DNA of 64,000 nt from Bacteroidota bacterium (GTDB lineage: Bacteria; Bacteroidota; Bacteroidia; Chitinophagales; UBA10324): contig BJGQ01000002.1 in NCBI GenBank assembly GCA_014190575.1, forward strand, positions 131,507 to 195,506, in the 5' to 3' direction. Shown here one piece after another: positions 27,045 to 35,552 of this stretch. The notes under the pieces are model-generated. The model had not been told where the DNA came from. It worked only from the letters and a program-made list of their open reading frames with translations, and searched no databases. Position numbers and translations under genes: made by a program. Position 1 is the stretch's first letter. Every line of letters starts with the position of its first letter.

Positions 27045-28826
27045 GTGAAAAATTTAATCAGTCTGAACAAGTATTTCTGGAAATACAGATTGCGCTTGGG
27101 TTTAGGAGTCATTTTTATTTTTCTCAGTAATCTGTTTGCAGTAATGTCGCCCGAAGTTGTGCGGTATGCCATTGATTATACAATCAGTCAGGTAAAATTT
27201 GCATCGCTGCTGAATGGTTTTGCATTATCAGGTTCGTTTGGTTCAACTCTTACAAAAAGCATAGTTGCATTTTCTGTAATCATTTTTGCTTTCGCATTAC
27301 TGAGAGGTTTGTTTTTATTTTTTATGCGACAAACATTAATTGTAATGTCGCGACACATTGAGTTCGATCAGAAAAATGAATTGTACAATCACTATCAGCA
27401 ACTCGACCAATCTTTTTATAAAGAAAATAACACCGGCGATTTAATGTCAAGGATTACTGAAGATGTTTCGCGGGTGCGCAATTACACCGGACCTGCAATC
27501 ATGTACATCATCAACACAGTCATTTTATTTTTCATGGTTGCCTATACTATGTATCGTGTGAATGGTGAATTGACTTTATATGCGCTTGCACCACTTCCGG
27601 TTTTAGCAGTTTGTATTTTTTTTGTGAACAGTATTATTGAAAGAAGAAGTGAAGCCATTCAATCGCAACTGAGTGCGCTCACCACTGCGGCTCAAGAAAC
27701 ATACTCGGGAATACGAGTGATAAAAGCATATGTGCAGGAGCAAATGGCCGAAAAATATTTTAATGACGAAAGTATTGAATACAAGAAACGACAACTGAAA
27801 CTTGCAAGAGTGGAATCATTTTTCTTTCCGACTATTTTTATGCTGGTTGGTTTCAGTACACTCTCTGTAGTTTTTGTTGGTGGGAGTAAAGTGATGAATG
27901 GACAAATTACCCCCGGAAACATCGCTGAGTTTTTCATGTACATCAACATGCTCACCTGGCCAATTGCTTCCATGGGATGGGTGATGGCTTTGATTCAACG
28001 CGCATCAGCATCACAAAAAAGACTGGATGAGTTTCTTTCCATTCAAACAAAAATTATTAATCCGAATACAAATAAACATCTTATAAAAGGAGGTGTGGAG
28101 TTTCACAATGTGTCTTTCACTTATACGAATACAGGAATCACAGCATTGAATAATATTTCTTTTAATTTGAAAGTTGGAGAAAAGATGGCTGTGATTGGAA
28201 GAACAGGTGCAGGAAAAACAACCATTGCCAATTTATTTACACGAGTGTTTGATGTGAGTGAAGGAAGTATTCTTTTGGATGGAATTGATATTCGCTCCAT
28301 TAACTTACATGAACTGCGCGAACAGGTAGGAGTGGTGCCGCAAGATGTTTTACTTTTTTCTGATACAGTCACCAATAATATTTCATTCGGAAATGATGTG
28401 GTTGATGAAAAACTCGCTGTTGAATTTGCAACTCGTGCTTCTGTTGATGAAGAAATTTTAAGATTGCAACATGGTTATGATACCATGGTTGGCGAAAGAG
28501 GAGTGATGTTATCGGGCGGACAAAAGCAACGGATTTCGATTGCACGGGCATTAATTAAAAATCCCTCGGTGCTGGTATTAGATGATTGTTTATCGGCAGT
28601 GGATGCAAGAACGGAACATAAAATCTTGGAGCAGTTTAATGAAGTGCTGAAAGAAAAAACTGCAATCGTAATTACTCATCGGATTTTTACATTGATACAA
28701 TTTAATAAAATCATTGTGTTGGATAAAGGAAAAATTGCAGAAGAAGGAACACACGACCAATTGCTTTCTCGAAAAGGTTTGTACTACCAGCTTTTTGAAT
28801 TACAACAATCGGAAGAAAAAAACTGA
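27045..28826 (+). CDS. ABC exporter, fused permease and ATPase (MsbA/BmrA type)
   Basis: Half-transporter of 593 aa with an N-terminal six-helix membrane domain (about 1-320) and a C-terminal nucleotide-binding domain. ATPase motifs are Walker A GRTGAGKTT, Q-loop VVPQDVLLFSD, signature LSGGQKQRISIARAL, Walker B VLVLDDCLSAVDA and switch His in VITHR. Note Asp-Asp where Asp-Glu is usual: the residue after the Walker B Asp is D in place of the catalytic E, as in one half of some heterodimeric exporters. It starts with GTG at 27045. The substrate could be lipid or drug and is not visible from sequence. Confidence 0.88.
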   Translation: MKNLISLNKYFWKYRLRLGLGVIFIFLSNLFAVMSPEVVRYAIDYTISQVKFASLLNGFALSGSFGSTLTKSIVAFSVIIFAFALLRGLFLFFMRQTLIVMSRHIEFDQKNELYNHYQQLDQSFYKENNTGDLMSRITEDVSRVRNYTGPAIMYIINTVILFFMVAYTMYRVNGELTLYALAPLPVLAVCIFFVNSIIERRSEAIQSQLSALTTAAQETYSGIRVIKAYVQEQMAEKYFNDESIEYKKRQLKLARVESFFFPTIFMLVGFSTLSVVFVGGSKVMNGQITPGNIAEFFMYINMLTWPIASMGWVMALIQRASASQKRLDEFLSIQTKIINPNTNKHLIKGGVEFHNVSFTYTNTGITALNNISFNLKVGEKMAVIGRTGAGKTTIANLFTRVFDVSEGSILLDGIDIRSINLHELREQVGVVPQDVLLFSDTVTNNISFGNDVVDEKLAVEFATRASVDEEILRLQHGYDTMVGERGVMLSGGQKQRISIARALIKNPSVLVLDDCLSAVDARTEHKILEQFNEVLKEKTAIVITHRIFTLIQFNKIIVLDKGKIAEEGTHDQLLSRKGLYYQLFELQQSEEKN

Positions 28827-28832
28827 GAATGT

Positions 28833-28862
28833 TTTGGCGGATAACCGAAAAATCTATATTTG
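28833..28862 (+). promoter_or_regulatory. Bacteroidota-type promoter for the PUR-domain gene
   Basis: TTTG at 28833-28836 and TATATTTG at 28855-28862 are 18 bp apart, the best promoter match in the window. It begins right after the ABC exporter stop codon. Confidence 0.7.
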
Positions 28863-28907
28863 CGAAGAACATAACTGAATATTAAATCACTTACTAAAAG
28901 AAATCAA

Positions 28908-29450
28908 GTGGAAGAAAACAATTTTAAAGGACAGAGAGAGGAACCGGTTTACACCATTAAAATGAGAGCCGGACGCAGGCGCACTTATTTTTTAGATGTA
29001 AGAGAAACAAAGGGCAATGACTTTTACATAACCATTACCGAAAGCAAGAAGCGCCAGGATGGAGGATACGATCGTCATAAAATTTATTTGTACAAAGAAG
29101 ACTTCAACAAATTTATGGAGTCGATGAACGATGTGGTGAACCATGTAAAAACTGAACGCATGCCAGAGTATGATTATGATGAGTTTACTAAAAAGCAAGA
29201 AGAATATGATCGAATGAGAGCTGAACAGGCACTCAATCCACAAATGGATGAAAACGGTTTTTCATCTGAAGGAAATTCATCTACAAACAATGATGAAGAC
29301 AATTCAGGACGCATTATTGAGAATTCTACTTCGGGAAACATCAACACAGGCAACGCAAGTGACGATGTGAAATTGCATGAAGACAAACCAACTGAAAGCA
29401 ACAAACCTTCATCAGCACCTGCAGGGAATGATGATGATTTGAAATGGTAA
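28908..29450 (+). CDS. DUF3276/PUR-domain nucleic-acid-binding protein
   Basis: The first 85 residues match the bacterial PUR-alpha-like family (DUF3276): PVYTIKMRAGRRRTYFLDVR, TKGNDFYITITESKK and HKIYLYKEDFNKFMESM. Proteins of this fold bind single-stranded nucleic acid; the Borrelia member BpuR binds both DNA and RNA. The C-terminal 80 residues are acidic, Asn/Ser-rich and probably disordered, longer than in the smallest members. It starts with GTG at 28908. It has its own promoter and terminator. The role is likely post-transcriptional or nucleoid-related; the target is unknown. Confidence 0.88.
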   Translation: MEENNFKGQREEPVYTIKMRAGRRRTYFLDVRETKGNDFYITITESKKRQDGGYDRHKIYLYKEDFNKFMESMNDVVNHVKTERMPEYDYDEFTKKQEEYDRMRAEQALNPQMDENGFSSEGNSSTNNDEDNSGRIIENSTSGNINTGNASDDVKLHEDKPTESNKPSSAPAGNDDDLKW

Positions 29451-29472
29451 ATGTTGTTTTAAGATATAAAAT

Positions 29473-29508
29473 AAAAAAGGTGAGTTGATTTTCAACTCAC
29501 CTTTTTTA
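29473..29508. terminator. Bidirectional terminator between the PUR-domain gene and lepB
   Basis: AAAAAAGGTGAGTTGA and TCAACTCACCTTTTTT pair perfectly around a 4-base loop between convergent genes. Confidence 0.92.
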
Positions 29509-29527
29509 TTTATCGAATCGATTTTTT

Positions 29528-30625
29528 TTATTCTCCTCCGTGTATGCCGTTAAAAATTCTTCCCCATCGAATCTTGCTGAAGAAACTTCCGTCTTTATCC
29601 CAACTCATCCAGATGAACCATGCCTTACCTACAATGTGATCTTCGGGAACGAAACCCCAGAAGCGTGAGTCGGCGCTGTTGTGGCGGTTGTCACCCATCA
29701 TCCAGTAATAATTCATTTCGAAAGTATAGGTAAAAGATTCTTTTCCGTCAATCACAAATTTATCACCGCGCATTTCAAGTTTGTGTCCTTCGTAAACAGT
29801 AATAACACGAGTATAAAGCGCAATGTTTTCAGGGGTGAGTGTAACTGTAACTCCTTTTTTCGGAAGAACTATCGGACCATAATTATCTAAGTTGAAAGGA
29901 TAATGTTTTGGGTCGCCGGGAAATAAAGTTTCAGGATTAAAGCCTTCCTGCAAAACGAGTGGTTCAATTTTTTTAACATTCGGTAATTTCTTCAATGCTT
30001 CAACACCTGCATCGGTCAAGTGAAAATTATAAGTGCCTGTTGAATTCGTTGGGCCACCTTCATCAATGTGTAATTCATTCAAAACTTTTTCATTGATTGC
30101 ACTGCCATCAGTATAAACCAAGTAATCTTCCTGACGATTCGGAGCCTTCCAATTCTTTTTTCCATTGATATAAACTTCAGCATTAATAATTTTCAAAGTA
30201 TCTCCGGGAATAGCAATGCATCGTTTGATATAATTCTCACGCTTGTCAACTGGGCGAAAATCTTCCATTGGATAATTAAAAACCACTACATCATTATTTT
30301 TTATGTGACTGAAACCAGGTAAACGATGGTAACCCAACTCAATCCATTCGAGATAAGATTTTCCGCCGAACAATGGCATGGTGTTGTGTGCAAACGGGAA
30401 ACTCAAAACAGTCATAGGTGTGCGAGCACCATAATGCATTTTGCTCACGAATAAAAAATCACCAACTAATAATGATTTTTCCATTGATGGAGTTGGGATA
30501 GTATATGCTTCAATGGCAAATGTGCGAATGATTGTTGCAGCAATTACTGCAAACACCAATGCTTCTATCCACTCTCTTGATTTCGATTTTCGAGTAGAAC
30601 TTTTTCTCCAGAATTTCCAATTCAT
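29528..30625 (-). CDS. lepB: Signal peptidase I
   Basis: Inner-membrane serine protease that removes signal peptides from Sec/Tat substrates. A basic N-terminus is followed by a single membrane segment (about 20-38). Catalytic Ser47 is in PTPSMEKSLLVGD, the general base Lys134 is in ENYIKRCIAIPGD, and the C-terminal box is GDNRHNSADSRFWG. At 365 aa it is longer than the E. coli enzyme, as in other Bacteroidota, with an insertion between the Lys box and the C-terminal box. It is the enzyme expected to process the many Sec-exported T9SS clients here. It heads away from the PUR-domain gene and follows dapB on the same strand. Confidence 0.95.
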   Translation of the reverse strand: MNWKFWRKSSTRKSKSREWIEALVFAVIAATIIRTFAIEAYTIPTPSMEKSLLVGDFLFVSKMHYGARTPMTVLSFPFAHNTMPLFGGKSYLEWIELGYHRLPGFSHIKNNDVVVFNYPMEDFRPVDKRENYIKRCIAIPGDTLKIINAEVYINGKKNWKAPNRQEDYLVYTDGSAINEKVLNELHIDEGGPTNSTGTYNFHLTDAGVEALKKLPNVKKIEPLVLQEGFNPETLFPGDPKHYPFNLDNYGPIVLPKKGVTVTLTPENIALYTRVITVYEGHKLEMRGDKFVIDGKESFTYTFEMNYYWMMGDNRHNSADSRFWGFVPEDHIVGKAWFIWMSWDKDGSFFSKIRWGRIFNGIHGGE

Positions 30626-30774
30626 GTTTTAATTTTTTCTATTTTAAAGATTATTTTACAACGGACGATATAATGCTGATTTGTCTTTTTTATTGTGTGC
30701 GAAAGTAAAATTATATCAGCAAGTCAGATTTCTATTTTCTGATTTCCCCAATTAACAGGTTATTGTCCGTGTTA

Positions 30775-31527
30775 TCATTCAGCATTCGCCAGTATTTCTT
30801 TCAACACATCTCTGAAAGAATAAAATCCTATTTTGTTCAAAGCCCATTCAGCCGCAACGATGGAACCTTCAGCAAAACCTTTGCGGTCAAATGCTTCGTG
30901 AGCAATTTGTATAGAATCGTTTTCAGAATAATAAGTCACTACATGTTCACCAATAGCATCACCAACACGGTTCGAAATAATTGCCAACTTGGTTTCATCT
31001 GCATCTTCATCAGTCAGCTCTGTTGAATTAGTCCACTCTTTCAACCATTTTCTGTTTTCCAGAATACTGTTTGCAATTGTGATGGCTGTTCCGCTTGGCG
31101 TATCTCTTTTTTGTGTATGATGTGTTTCTTCAATAAATACATGATATTTTTTCTGTGTCTTCATCAGCTTCGATAAAAAATCATTCAACATAAAAAACAA
31201 ATTCACTCCTGTGCTGAAATTGCTTCCATAAACAATGCAGCCGTTTTGTTGGGTACACAATTTTTTCAATTCATCCATGTGTTCGTACCAACCAGTTGTT
31301 CCGATGATGAGCGGCTTGCCGGCAGCTAAAACATTTTTAGCATTTTCAATAACAGCCGATGGAACAGAGAAATCAATCACTGCATCGCTACTTGCAAAAT
31401 TCTTTGGAGTTAGTTCATTAATATTTTTTGAAGTTGCTGTGAAAACAATTTCATGCATTCCATTTTCCTTAATGATTGATTCAATCATTATTCCCATTTT
31501 ACCGTAACCTATCAATGCAATTTTCAT
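30775..31527 (-). CDS. dapB: 4-hydroxy-tetrahydrodipicolinate reductase
   Basis: NAD(P)H-dependent reductase of the diaminopimelate/lysine pathway, supplying peptidoglycan and lysine. Cofactor motif is IGYGKMG at residues 6-12; the substrate and catalytic segment is E-T-H-H-T-Q-K-R-D-T-P-S-G-T-A, with the catalytic His pair and Lys. GSNFSTGVNLFF is also conserved. At 250 aa it is slightly shorter than E. coli DapB. The gap to lepB is about 150 bp, and the DUF5683-parB-parA genes lie upstream on the same strand. Confidence 0.95.
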   Translation of the reverse strand: MKIALIGYGKMGIMIESIIKENGMHEIVFTATSKNINELTPKNFASSDAVIDFSVPSAVIENAKNVLAAGKPLIIGTTGWYEHMDELKKLCTQQNGCIVYGSNFSTGVNLFFMLNDFLSKLMKTQKKYHVFIEETHHTQKRDTPSGTAITIANSILENRKWLKEWTNSTELTDEDADETKLAIISNRVGDAIGEHVVTYYSENDSIQIAHEAFDRKGFAEGSIVAAEWALNKIGFYSFRDVLKEILANAE

Positions 31528-31648
31528 TGGGGAAAGTTATTTGTTAATTGTTATAAGTTATTAGTAAATACTTTTTCATTATCGGAAATAGGATTTTTAT
31601 GGAAGCTAATCTTGGTGCCTTTGTGTCTTTGTGGCAAAATATATTCAT

Positions 31649-32272
31649 TCAAAAACGCAATTGAAAAGTTAAACCTGAAACTGTTTTGTAATTGTTCATA
31701 TTGAAAATAGTTGGATGAATATTCATACTCAAATCGTCGCTGATATTGAAATCGTACAAATGCGCATCAACCACAGCGTCAATAATATTCAAACCATAAA
31801 CTGCCACTCCTGCAACAATGCTATAATCTAAATACTTTCTGAAAATATCCTGAATATCCGCTTTGCGTGGTTGGTCGTAAAGTTCCGGGTAAAAAATTTC
31901 TTTCTTAATCGGATTCCAAACCAGAAAGGAAATAATATCGTTTGTTGTGTCTAAATCAGCAGCTAAAATGTAAGCGTCTTTAAAATTTTTATAAATCGTG
32001 TAGTTACGATAAATAAAATATCCCGCTGTTGCAGCCGATGCATAAACAATCGGCATCTTCCAGTATTTTTTATTGTATGCCTGACCAGTTCCCGGTACAA
32101 CAGCCGATAATATTCCGGCAAATCGTGGCGAGTGTTCTTTGGGAATTAAATGAAACGGTTTTTTCGCGCTGGTATCATTCACACTTTTATTCGAGATGGA
32201 GTCTTTTTGGGCGAAACAATTTGCACTGCTAAAAATAAATAAGAGTAGAAAAATATTTTTCAGAAAATTCAT
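31649..32272 (-). CDS. DUF5683-domain exported protein
   Basis: A 207-aa protein with a signal peptide (1-21, ending NCFAQK). The core HSPRFAGILSAVVPGTGQAY matches the DUF5683 family, which has a P-G-x-G-Q-x-Y signature and two to three hydrophobic segments (here about 70-90 and 150-165). Function is unknown. In Bacteroidota it commonly lies next to parB and dapB, as here: its start is 9 bp from the parB stop, so it is probably translated from the parAB transcript. Confidence 0.85.
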   Translation of the reverse strand: MNFLKNIFLLLFIFSSANCFAQKDSISNKSVNDTSAKKPFHLIPKEHSPRFAGILSAVVPGTGQAYNKKYWKMPIVYASAATAGYFIYRNYTIYKNFKDAYILAADLDTTNDIISFLVWNPIKKEIFYPELYDQPRKADIQDIFRKYLDYSIVAGVAVYGLNIIDAVVDAHLYDFNISDDLSMNIHPTIFNMNNYKTVSGLTFQLRF

Positions 32273-32281
32273 TCTGAATTA

Positions 32282-33184
32282 TTAACGACCTTCAATGATT
32301 TCTGTTATGCGCTCCAGATCTTCATCACTGAAATATGAAATACTGATTTCACCTTTTCCACCGCGAAGTCTTTTCAAATTCACACGAGTGCCTAAATGCG
32401 ATTGCAGTTTTTCCTGAATGCGCTTGTATTCATAAGGTAGCGCTGGTTCTTTTGCAGCAGCAGTTTTCTTTTTATTCGGTACTGCATTTTCACGAACCAT
32501 TTGTTCCACCTGCCGAACACTCATTCCGCTTTTAACTGCTTCTTTAAAAATGTGCAGTTGCACCAAGGGATTTTCAATTGTAATAAGCGCACGCGCATGC
32601 GCCATGCTGATCGATTTATTTTTTATGGCCACCTGAATATCCGGAGGCAATTTCAGCAAGCGCAAATAATTCGTGACAGTTGTTCTGTCCTTCCCAACGC
32701 GCTCTGCTAATTCTTCCTGTTTCAAATCACACTCATCAATCAATCGCTTGTAATTTATGGCAACTTCAATGCTATTTAAATCTTCGCGATGCGTATTTTC
32801 TATCAATGCCATCTCCAGCATTTCCTGGTCGTTGGCAATGCGAACAAAAGCTGGTATCTCTTTTATGCCCGCCATGTGTGATGCCTTCAAGCGGCGCTCA
32901 CCTGCAATCAACTGATATTTATTTCCTGAAATTTTGCGAACAGTAATCGGCTGAATCACTCCATGAATTCGAATGCTGTCAGCCAGTTCAGTTAATTTTT
33001 GCTGGTCGAAATCAACACGCGGTTGAAACGGATTTACTTCAATTCCTTCTAACGGCAATACAAAACTTTGCCCTTGCGGAATCGCCGATTTTTCAGTTTG
33101 ACCTTTTGGTGCTTGAAGTGATAAATCAATGTCATCAAGCAAGGCGCGAATGCCCTTGCCCAATGCTTCCTTGCCCTTACTCAT
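32282..33184 (-). CDS. parB: Chromosome-partitioning protein ParB
   Basis: CTP-dependent DNA clamp that loads at parS. Domains in order: N-terminal ParA-stimulating peptide with Lys/Arg (KEALGKGIRALL, residues 5-16), CTP-binding/ParB-Srx fold with GERRLKASH (95-103) and ENTHREDLN (129-137), helix-turn-helix (about 155-176) and C-terminal dimerisation domain. At 300 aa it has normal length. It overlaps parA by 8 bp (33177-33184). I did not see a clear TGTTNCACGTGNAACA-type parS near the operon. Confidence 0.95.
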   Translation of the reverse strand: MSKGKEALGKGIRALLDDIDLSLQAPKGQTEKSAIPQGQSFVLPLEGIEVNPFQPRVDFDQQKLTELADSIRIHGVIQPITVRKISGNKYQLIAGERRLKASHMAGIKEIPAFVRIANDQEMLEMALIENTHREDLNSIEVAINYKRLIDECDLKQEELAERVGKDRTTVTNYLRLLKLPPDIQVAIKNKSISMAHARALITIENPLVQLHIFKEAVKSGMSVRQVEQMVRENAVPNKKKTAAAKEPALPYEYKRIQEKLQSHLGTRVNLKRLRGGKGEISISYFSDEDLERITEIIEGR

Positions 33185-33992
33185 TTGGTTCGAGGTCTAA
33201 TATTTTATCCTTCGTTTTAATTTTTGTCAAATCATTTTTTTGCAGAATCTCTCTTGCAAGGTTCAGGTAATTCACTGCGCCCTTACTGTCGGCATCATAC
33301 ATCACTACTGATTTTCCAACACTTGGTGCTTCACCTAATTTAGTATTGCGGTGAATGATGGTTTCGAAAACCAATTCCTGAAAATGCATTTGCACTTGCT
33401 CAACAATTTCATTGCACAAATTCAAACGCTGGTCGTACATGGTCAATAAAATTCCTTCAATATTCAACACCGGATTCAATCTGTTCTGTACAATTTTAAT
33501 TGTGTTTAATAATTTTCCCAATCCTTCCAATGCAAAAAATTCGCACTGTACCGGAATCAAAACTGAATCGGCAGCACTTAGTGCATTCACTGTAATTAAA
33601 CCCAGTGAAGGCGAACAGTCAATGATGATGAATCGATATTCTTTTCTGATTTCATCCAGCACACCCTTCATAATTTTTTCGCGGTCGGGATGATTGATCA
33701 ATTCAATTTCAGCGCCAACCAAATCCAGATGCGATGGCAGTATGTATAAATTCGGAGTGTCGGTTTCAATAATGCAATCTTTAATTTTTGCCTGACCAAT
33801 GAGGCATTCGTAAATACTCTTCTTCACTTTTTTCGGGTCAGTTCCCAAACCTGATGTTGAGTTGGCTTGTGGGTCAGCATCAATCAGCAGGGTTTTGTAT
33901 TCAAGCACTGCCAAACTTGCAGCGAGATTAATTGCAGTAGTAGTTTTTCCTACTCCGCCTTTTTGATTTGCAATACAGATTACTTTTCTCAT
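33177..33992 (-). CDS. parA: Chromosome-partitioning ATPase ParA (Soj)
   Basis: Deviant Walker A ATPase that binds DNA non-specifically and positions ParB-bound origins. The P-loop K-G-G-V-G-K-T-T is at residues 11-18 with the signature Lys, followed by LIDADPQANSTSGLG and IIDCSPSLGLITVNAL. At 271 aa, with the short N-terminus lacking a helix-turn-helix, it is the chromosomal type and not a plasmid type. The intergenic DNA upstream holds two DnaA boxes and a highly AT-rich tract. Confidence 0.96.
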   Translation of the reverse strand: MRKVICIANQKGGVGKTTTAINLAASLAVLEYKTLLIDADPQANSTSGLGTDPKKVKKSIYECLIGQAKIKDCIIETDTPNLYILPSHLDLVGAEIELINHPDREKIMKGVLDEIRKEYRFIIIDCSPSLGLITVNALSAADSVLIPVQCEFFALEGLGKLLNTIKIVQNRLNPVLNIEGILLTMYDQRLNLCNEIVEQVQMHFQELVFETIIHRNTKLGEAPSVGKSVVMYDADSKGAVNYLNLAREILQKNDLTKIKTKDKILDLEPNE

Positions 33993-34034
33993 TCAGAAAA
34001 AGTTGGAAATTTTATTTGTGTTTTCAACCTCGGT

Positions 34035-34042
34035 CAAAGATA
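34035..34042 (-). promoter_or_regulatory. -7 element of the parA-parB promoter
   Basis: The minus strand reads TATCTTTG, an exact TAnnTTTG match, 42 bp before the parA start. No good -33 element is visible; the region where it would be contains imperfect DnaA-box-like words, so DnaA could regulate here. Confidence 0.45.
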
Positions 34043-34056
34043 TGCGCAATGCATGC

Positions 34057-34217
34057 TGTGCATCGGTGCACAAATTCTTTTTATTCACAAATTATACACA
34101 ACGCAAAAAATAAAATGGAAAATAATTTTTAATACGATTGGAAATATTTTTAAAAATCAATTTGATTTTAAATATTTCCTTTTTATGAATCGAAAAATTT
34201 CAATTTAAATATTTCAG
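34057..34217. other. Candidate oriC or DnaA-bound control region upstream of parA
   Basis: Two perfect DnaA boxes lie on the plus strand: TTATTCACA (34081-34089) and TTATACACA (34092-34100). Two weaker CACA words flank an inverted repeat TGTGCA-TCGG-TGCACA (34057-34072). Next to them, 34101-34217 has by my count about 19 G/C of 117 bases and contains the palindrome AAATATTT...TCAA/TTGA...AAATATTT (34142-34177) and a third AAATATTT at 34207-34214. Boxes beside a DNA-unwinding-like tract next to parAB is the layout of many chromosomal origins. The alternative is autoregulation of parAB. Confidence 0.45.
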
Positions 34218-34225
34218 AAAACAAA

Positions 34226-35488
34226 TCACCTCACCACAATAAACTTTGTTAAATAAGTTTTCATATCCCCAACAATTTTTAAAAAATAAACTCCATCAGC
34301 CAACAGCTGTGTATTGAAAGTATAAATGCGATTGACCTGCACTTCATCACTTTGAATTATTTCTCCCCGAAGATTATAAATTTCTCCATGAGCAATTTCA
34401 TTCAGATTGGCAGATGATAAAATAAAATTCAAATTTGCAGAAGTTGGATTCGGATAAACTTCCATTGATATAATATCATCTGTTTCATTAATAAAAGCAT
34501 TAGGATCAACATATGTAGTTACAGATTCACTTATTACAACATGACCTGAGTTGGGTCCCATGTTTCCATCATTAGGAATAACGGTTCCATAATAACTTGT
34601 ACCAATTACATATGGATAAACAGGAATTTGATTTGCATCGATGGTTACGAAGTATGCATAAATTCCCGCAGGATATTCAGGAGTAACACAATACCTTCCA
34701 TTGTGAATATCCAAATCGCCGGAGCCGGAAATAAATTCATAATCCTGCGCGTATCCACCCAACGGCACACTGTCTAAAGTTGGTCCGTAAAAATTCGGTT
34801 GAAGAATTGTTCCATCAGGCAAAACAGTTCTGTCGGTAATATTTCTTAACTGAAAACTGCTGCTCATGAGTTTGATTGCTCCTGTTCCATTTGTATTGGT
34901 AAAAGCATACGCACCATAAATAGGATAACCATCAAACGCAAATCCTATCAGCGGTGAGTGATGTGTGCTATCGGTTTGATCATACAAACAAACCGGACTT
35001 ACATGTGTATGATATTCGTGTGACTGATTCGGATGACCGAGACAAGGGTCCATTGTTTCGCCCAACAGATGTTCCCAATAAAAAGCATTCTGAAACCAGG
35101 TGGTATCATTGTTATAACTTTTTGCATCGAGCGGATTGTAAATGGAAACACCATTTTTCCAGAGGCCAATATGACCATAAGGTGGAGATTTTGGTACACC
35201 CATGTTTTGTGTTGGTATCAATCGGATTCTGAAAGTATATCCCATTGCCTCCGGAAACCACGGATTGTTTGGCCAATTAAAACCAAACGCAATCCATGAA
35301 GCAATATCATCTGTGGTAATATATACACTGGTAGTTGAATACTGAACCAACTGAACATTTGTTGGTATGGTATCAAAACCGGTTGCGCCATTTGTATTAA
35401 TAATCCATGAAGTAATAGATGGACTCAGTTGTGAAAAAGAAGTTGATGAACTAAAAATCAGCAGCAAGCAGAAGTATTTTTTAATCAT
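34226..35488 (-). CDS. YHYH-domain protein with type A T9SS sorting domain
   Basis: A 420-aa exported protein. Signal peptide 1-19 (ending STSFSQ). Residues about 95-290 form the YHYH domain: HIGLWKNGVSIYNPLDAKSY, then HEYHTHVSPVC in place of the eponymous YHYH, then SPLIGFAFDGYPIYGAYAF. The C-terminal 75 residues are a type A sorting domain (MEVYPNPTSANLNF to LTKFIVVR). YHYH proteins have no established activity; the conserved His and Asp residues suggest metal binding. It lies downstream of nothing on its strand and ends 10 bp before the AT-rich region. Confidence 0.85.
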   Translation of the reverse strand: MIKKYFCLLLIFSSSTSFSQLSPSITSWIINTNGATGFDTIPTNVQLVQYSTTSVYITTDDIASWIAFGFNWPNNPWFPEAMGYTFRIRLIPTQNMGVPKSPPYGHIGLWKNGVSIYNPLDAKSYNNDTTWFQNAFYWEHLLGETMDPCLGHPNQSHEYHTHVSPVCLYDQTDSTHHSPLIGFAFDGYPIYGAYAFTNTNGTGAIKLMSSSFQLRNITDRTVLPDGTILQPNFYGPTLDSVPLGGYAQDYEFISGSGDLDIHNGRYCVTPEYPAGIYAYFVTIDANQIPVYPYVIGTSYYGTVIPNDGNMGPNSGHVVISESVTTYVDPNAFINETDDIISMEVYPNPTSANLNFILSSANLNEIAHGEIYNLRGEIIQSDEVQVNRIYTFNTQLLADGVYFLKIVGDMKTYLTKFIVVR

Positions 35489-35552
35489 GAAAAATATTTT
35501 TTGTGAATGAAAAAGAATCTGACTTCTTTAATGAATGATAGTTTAATAAAAT

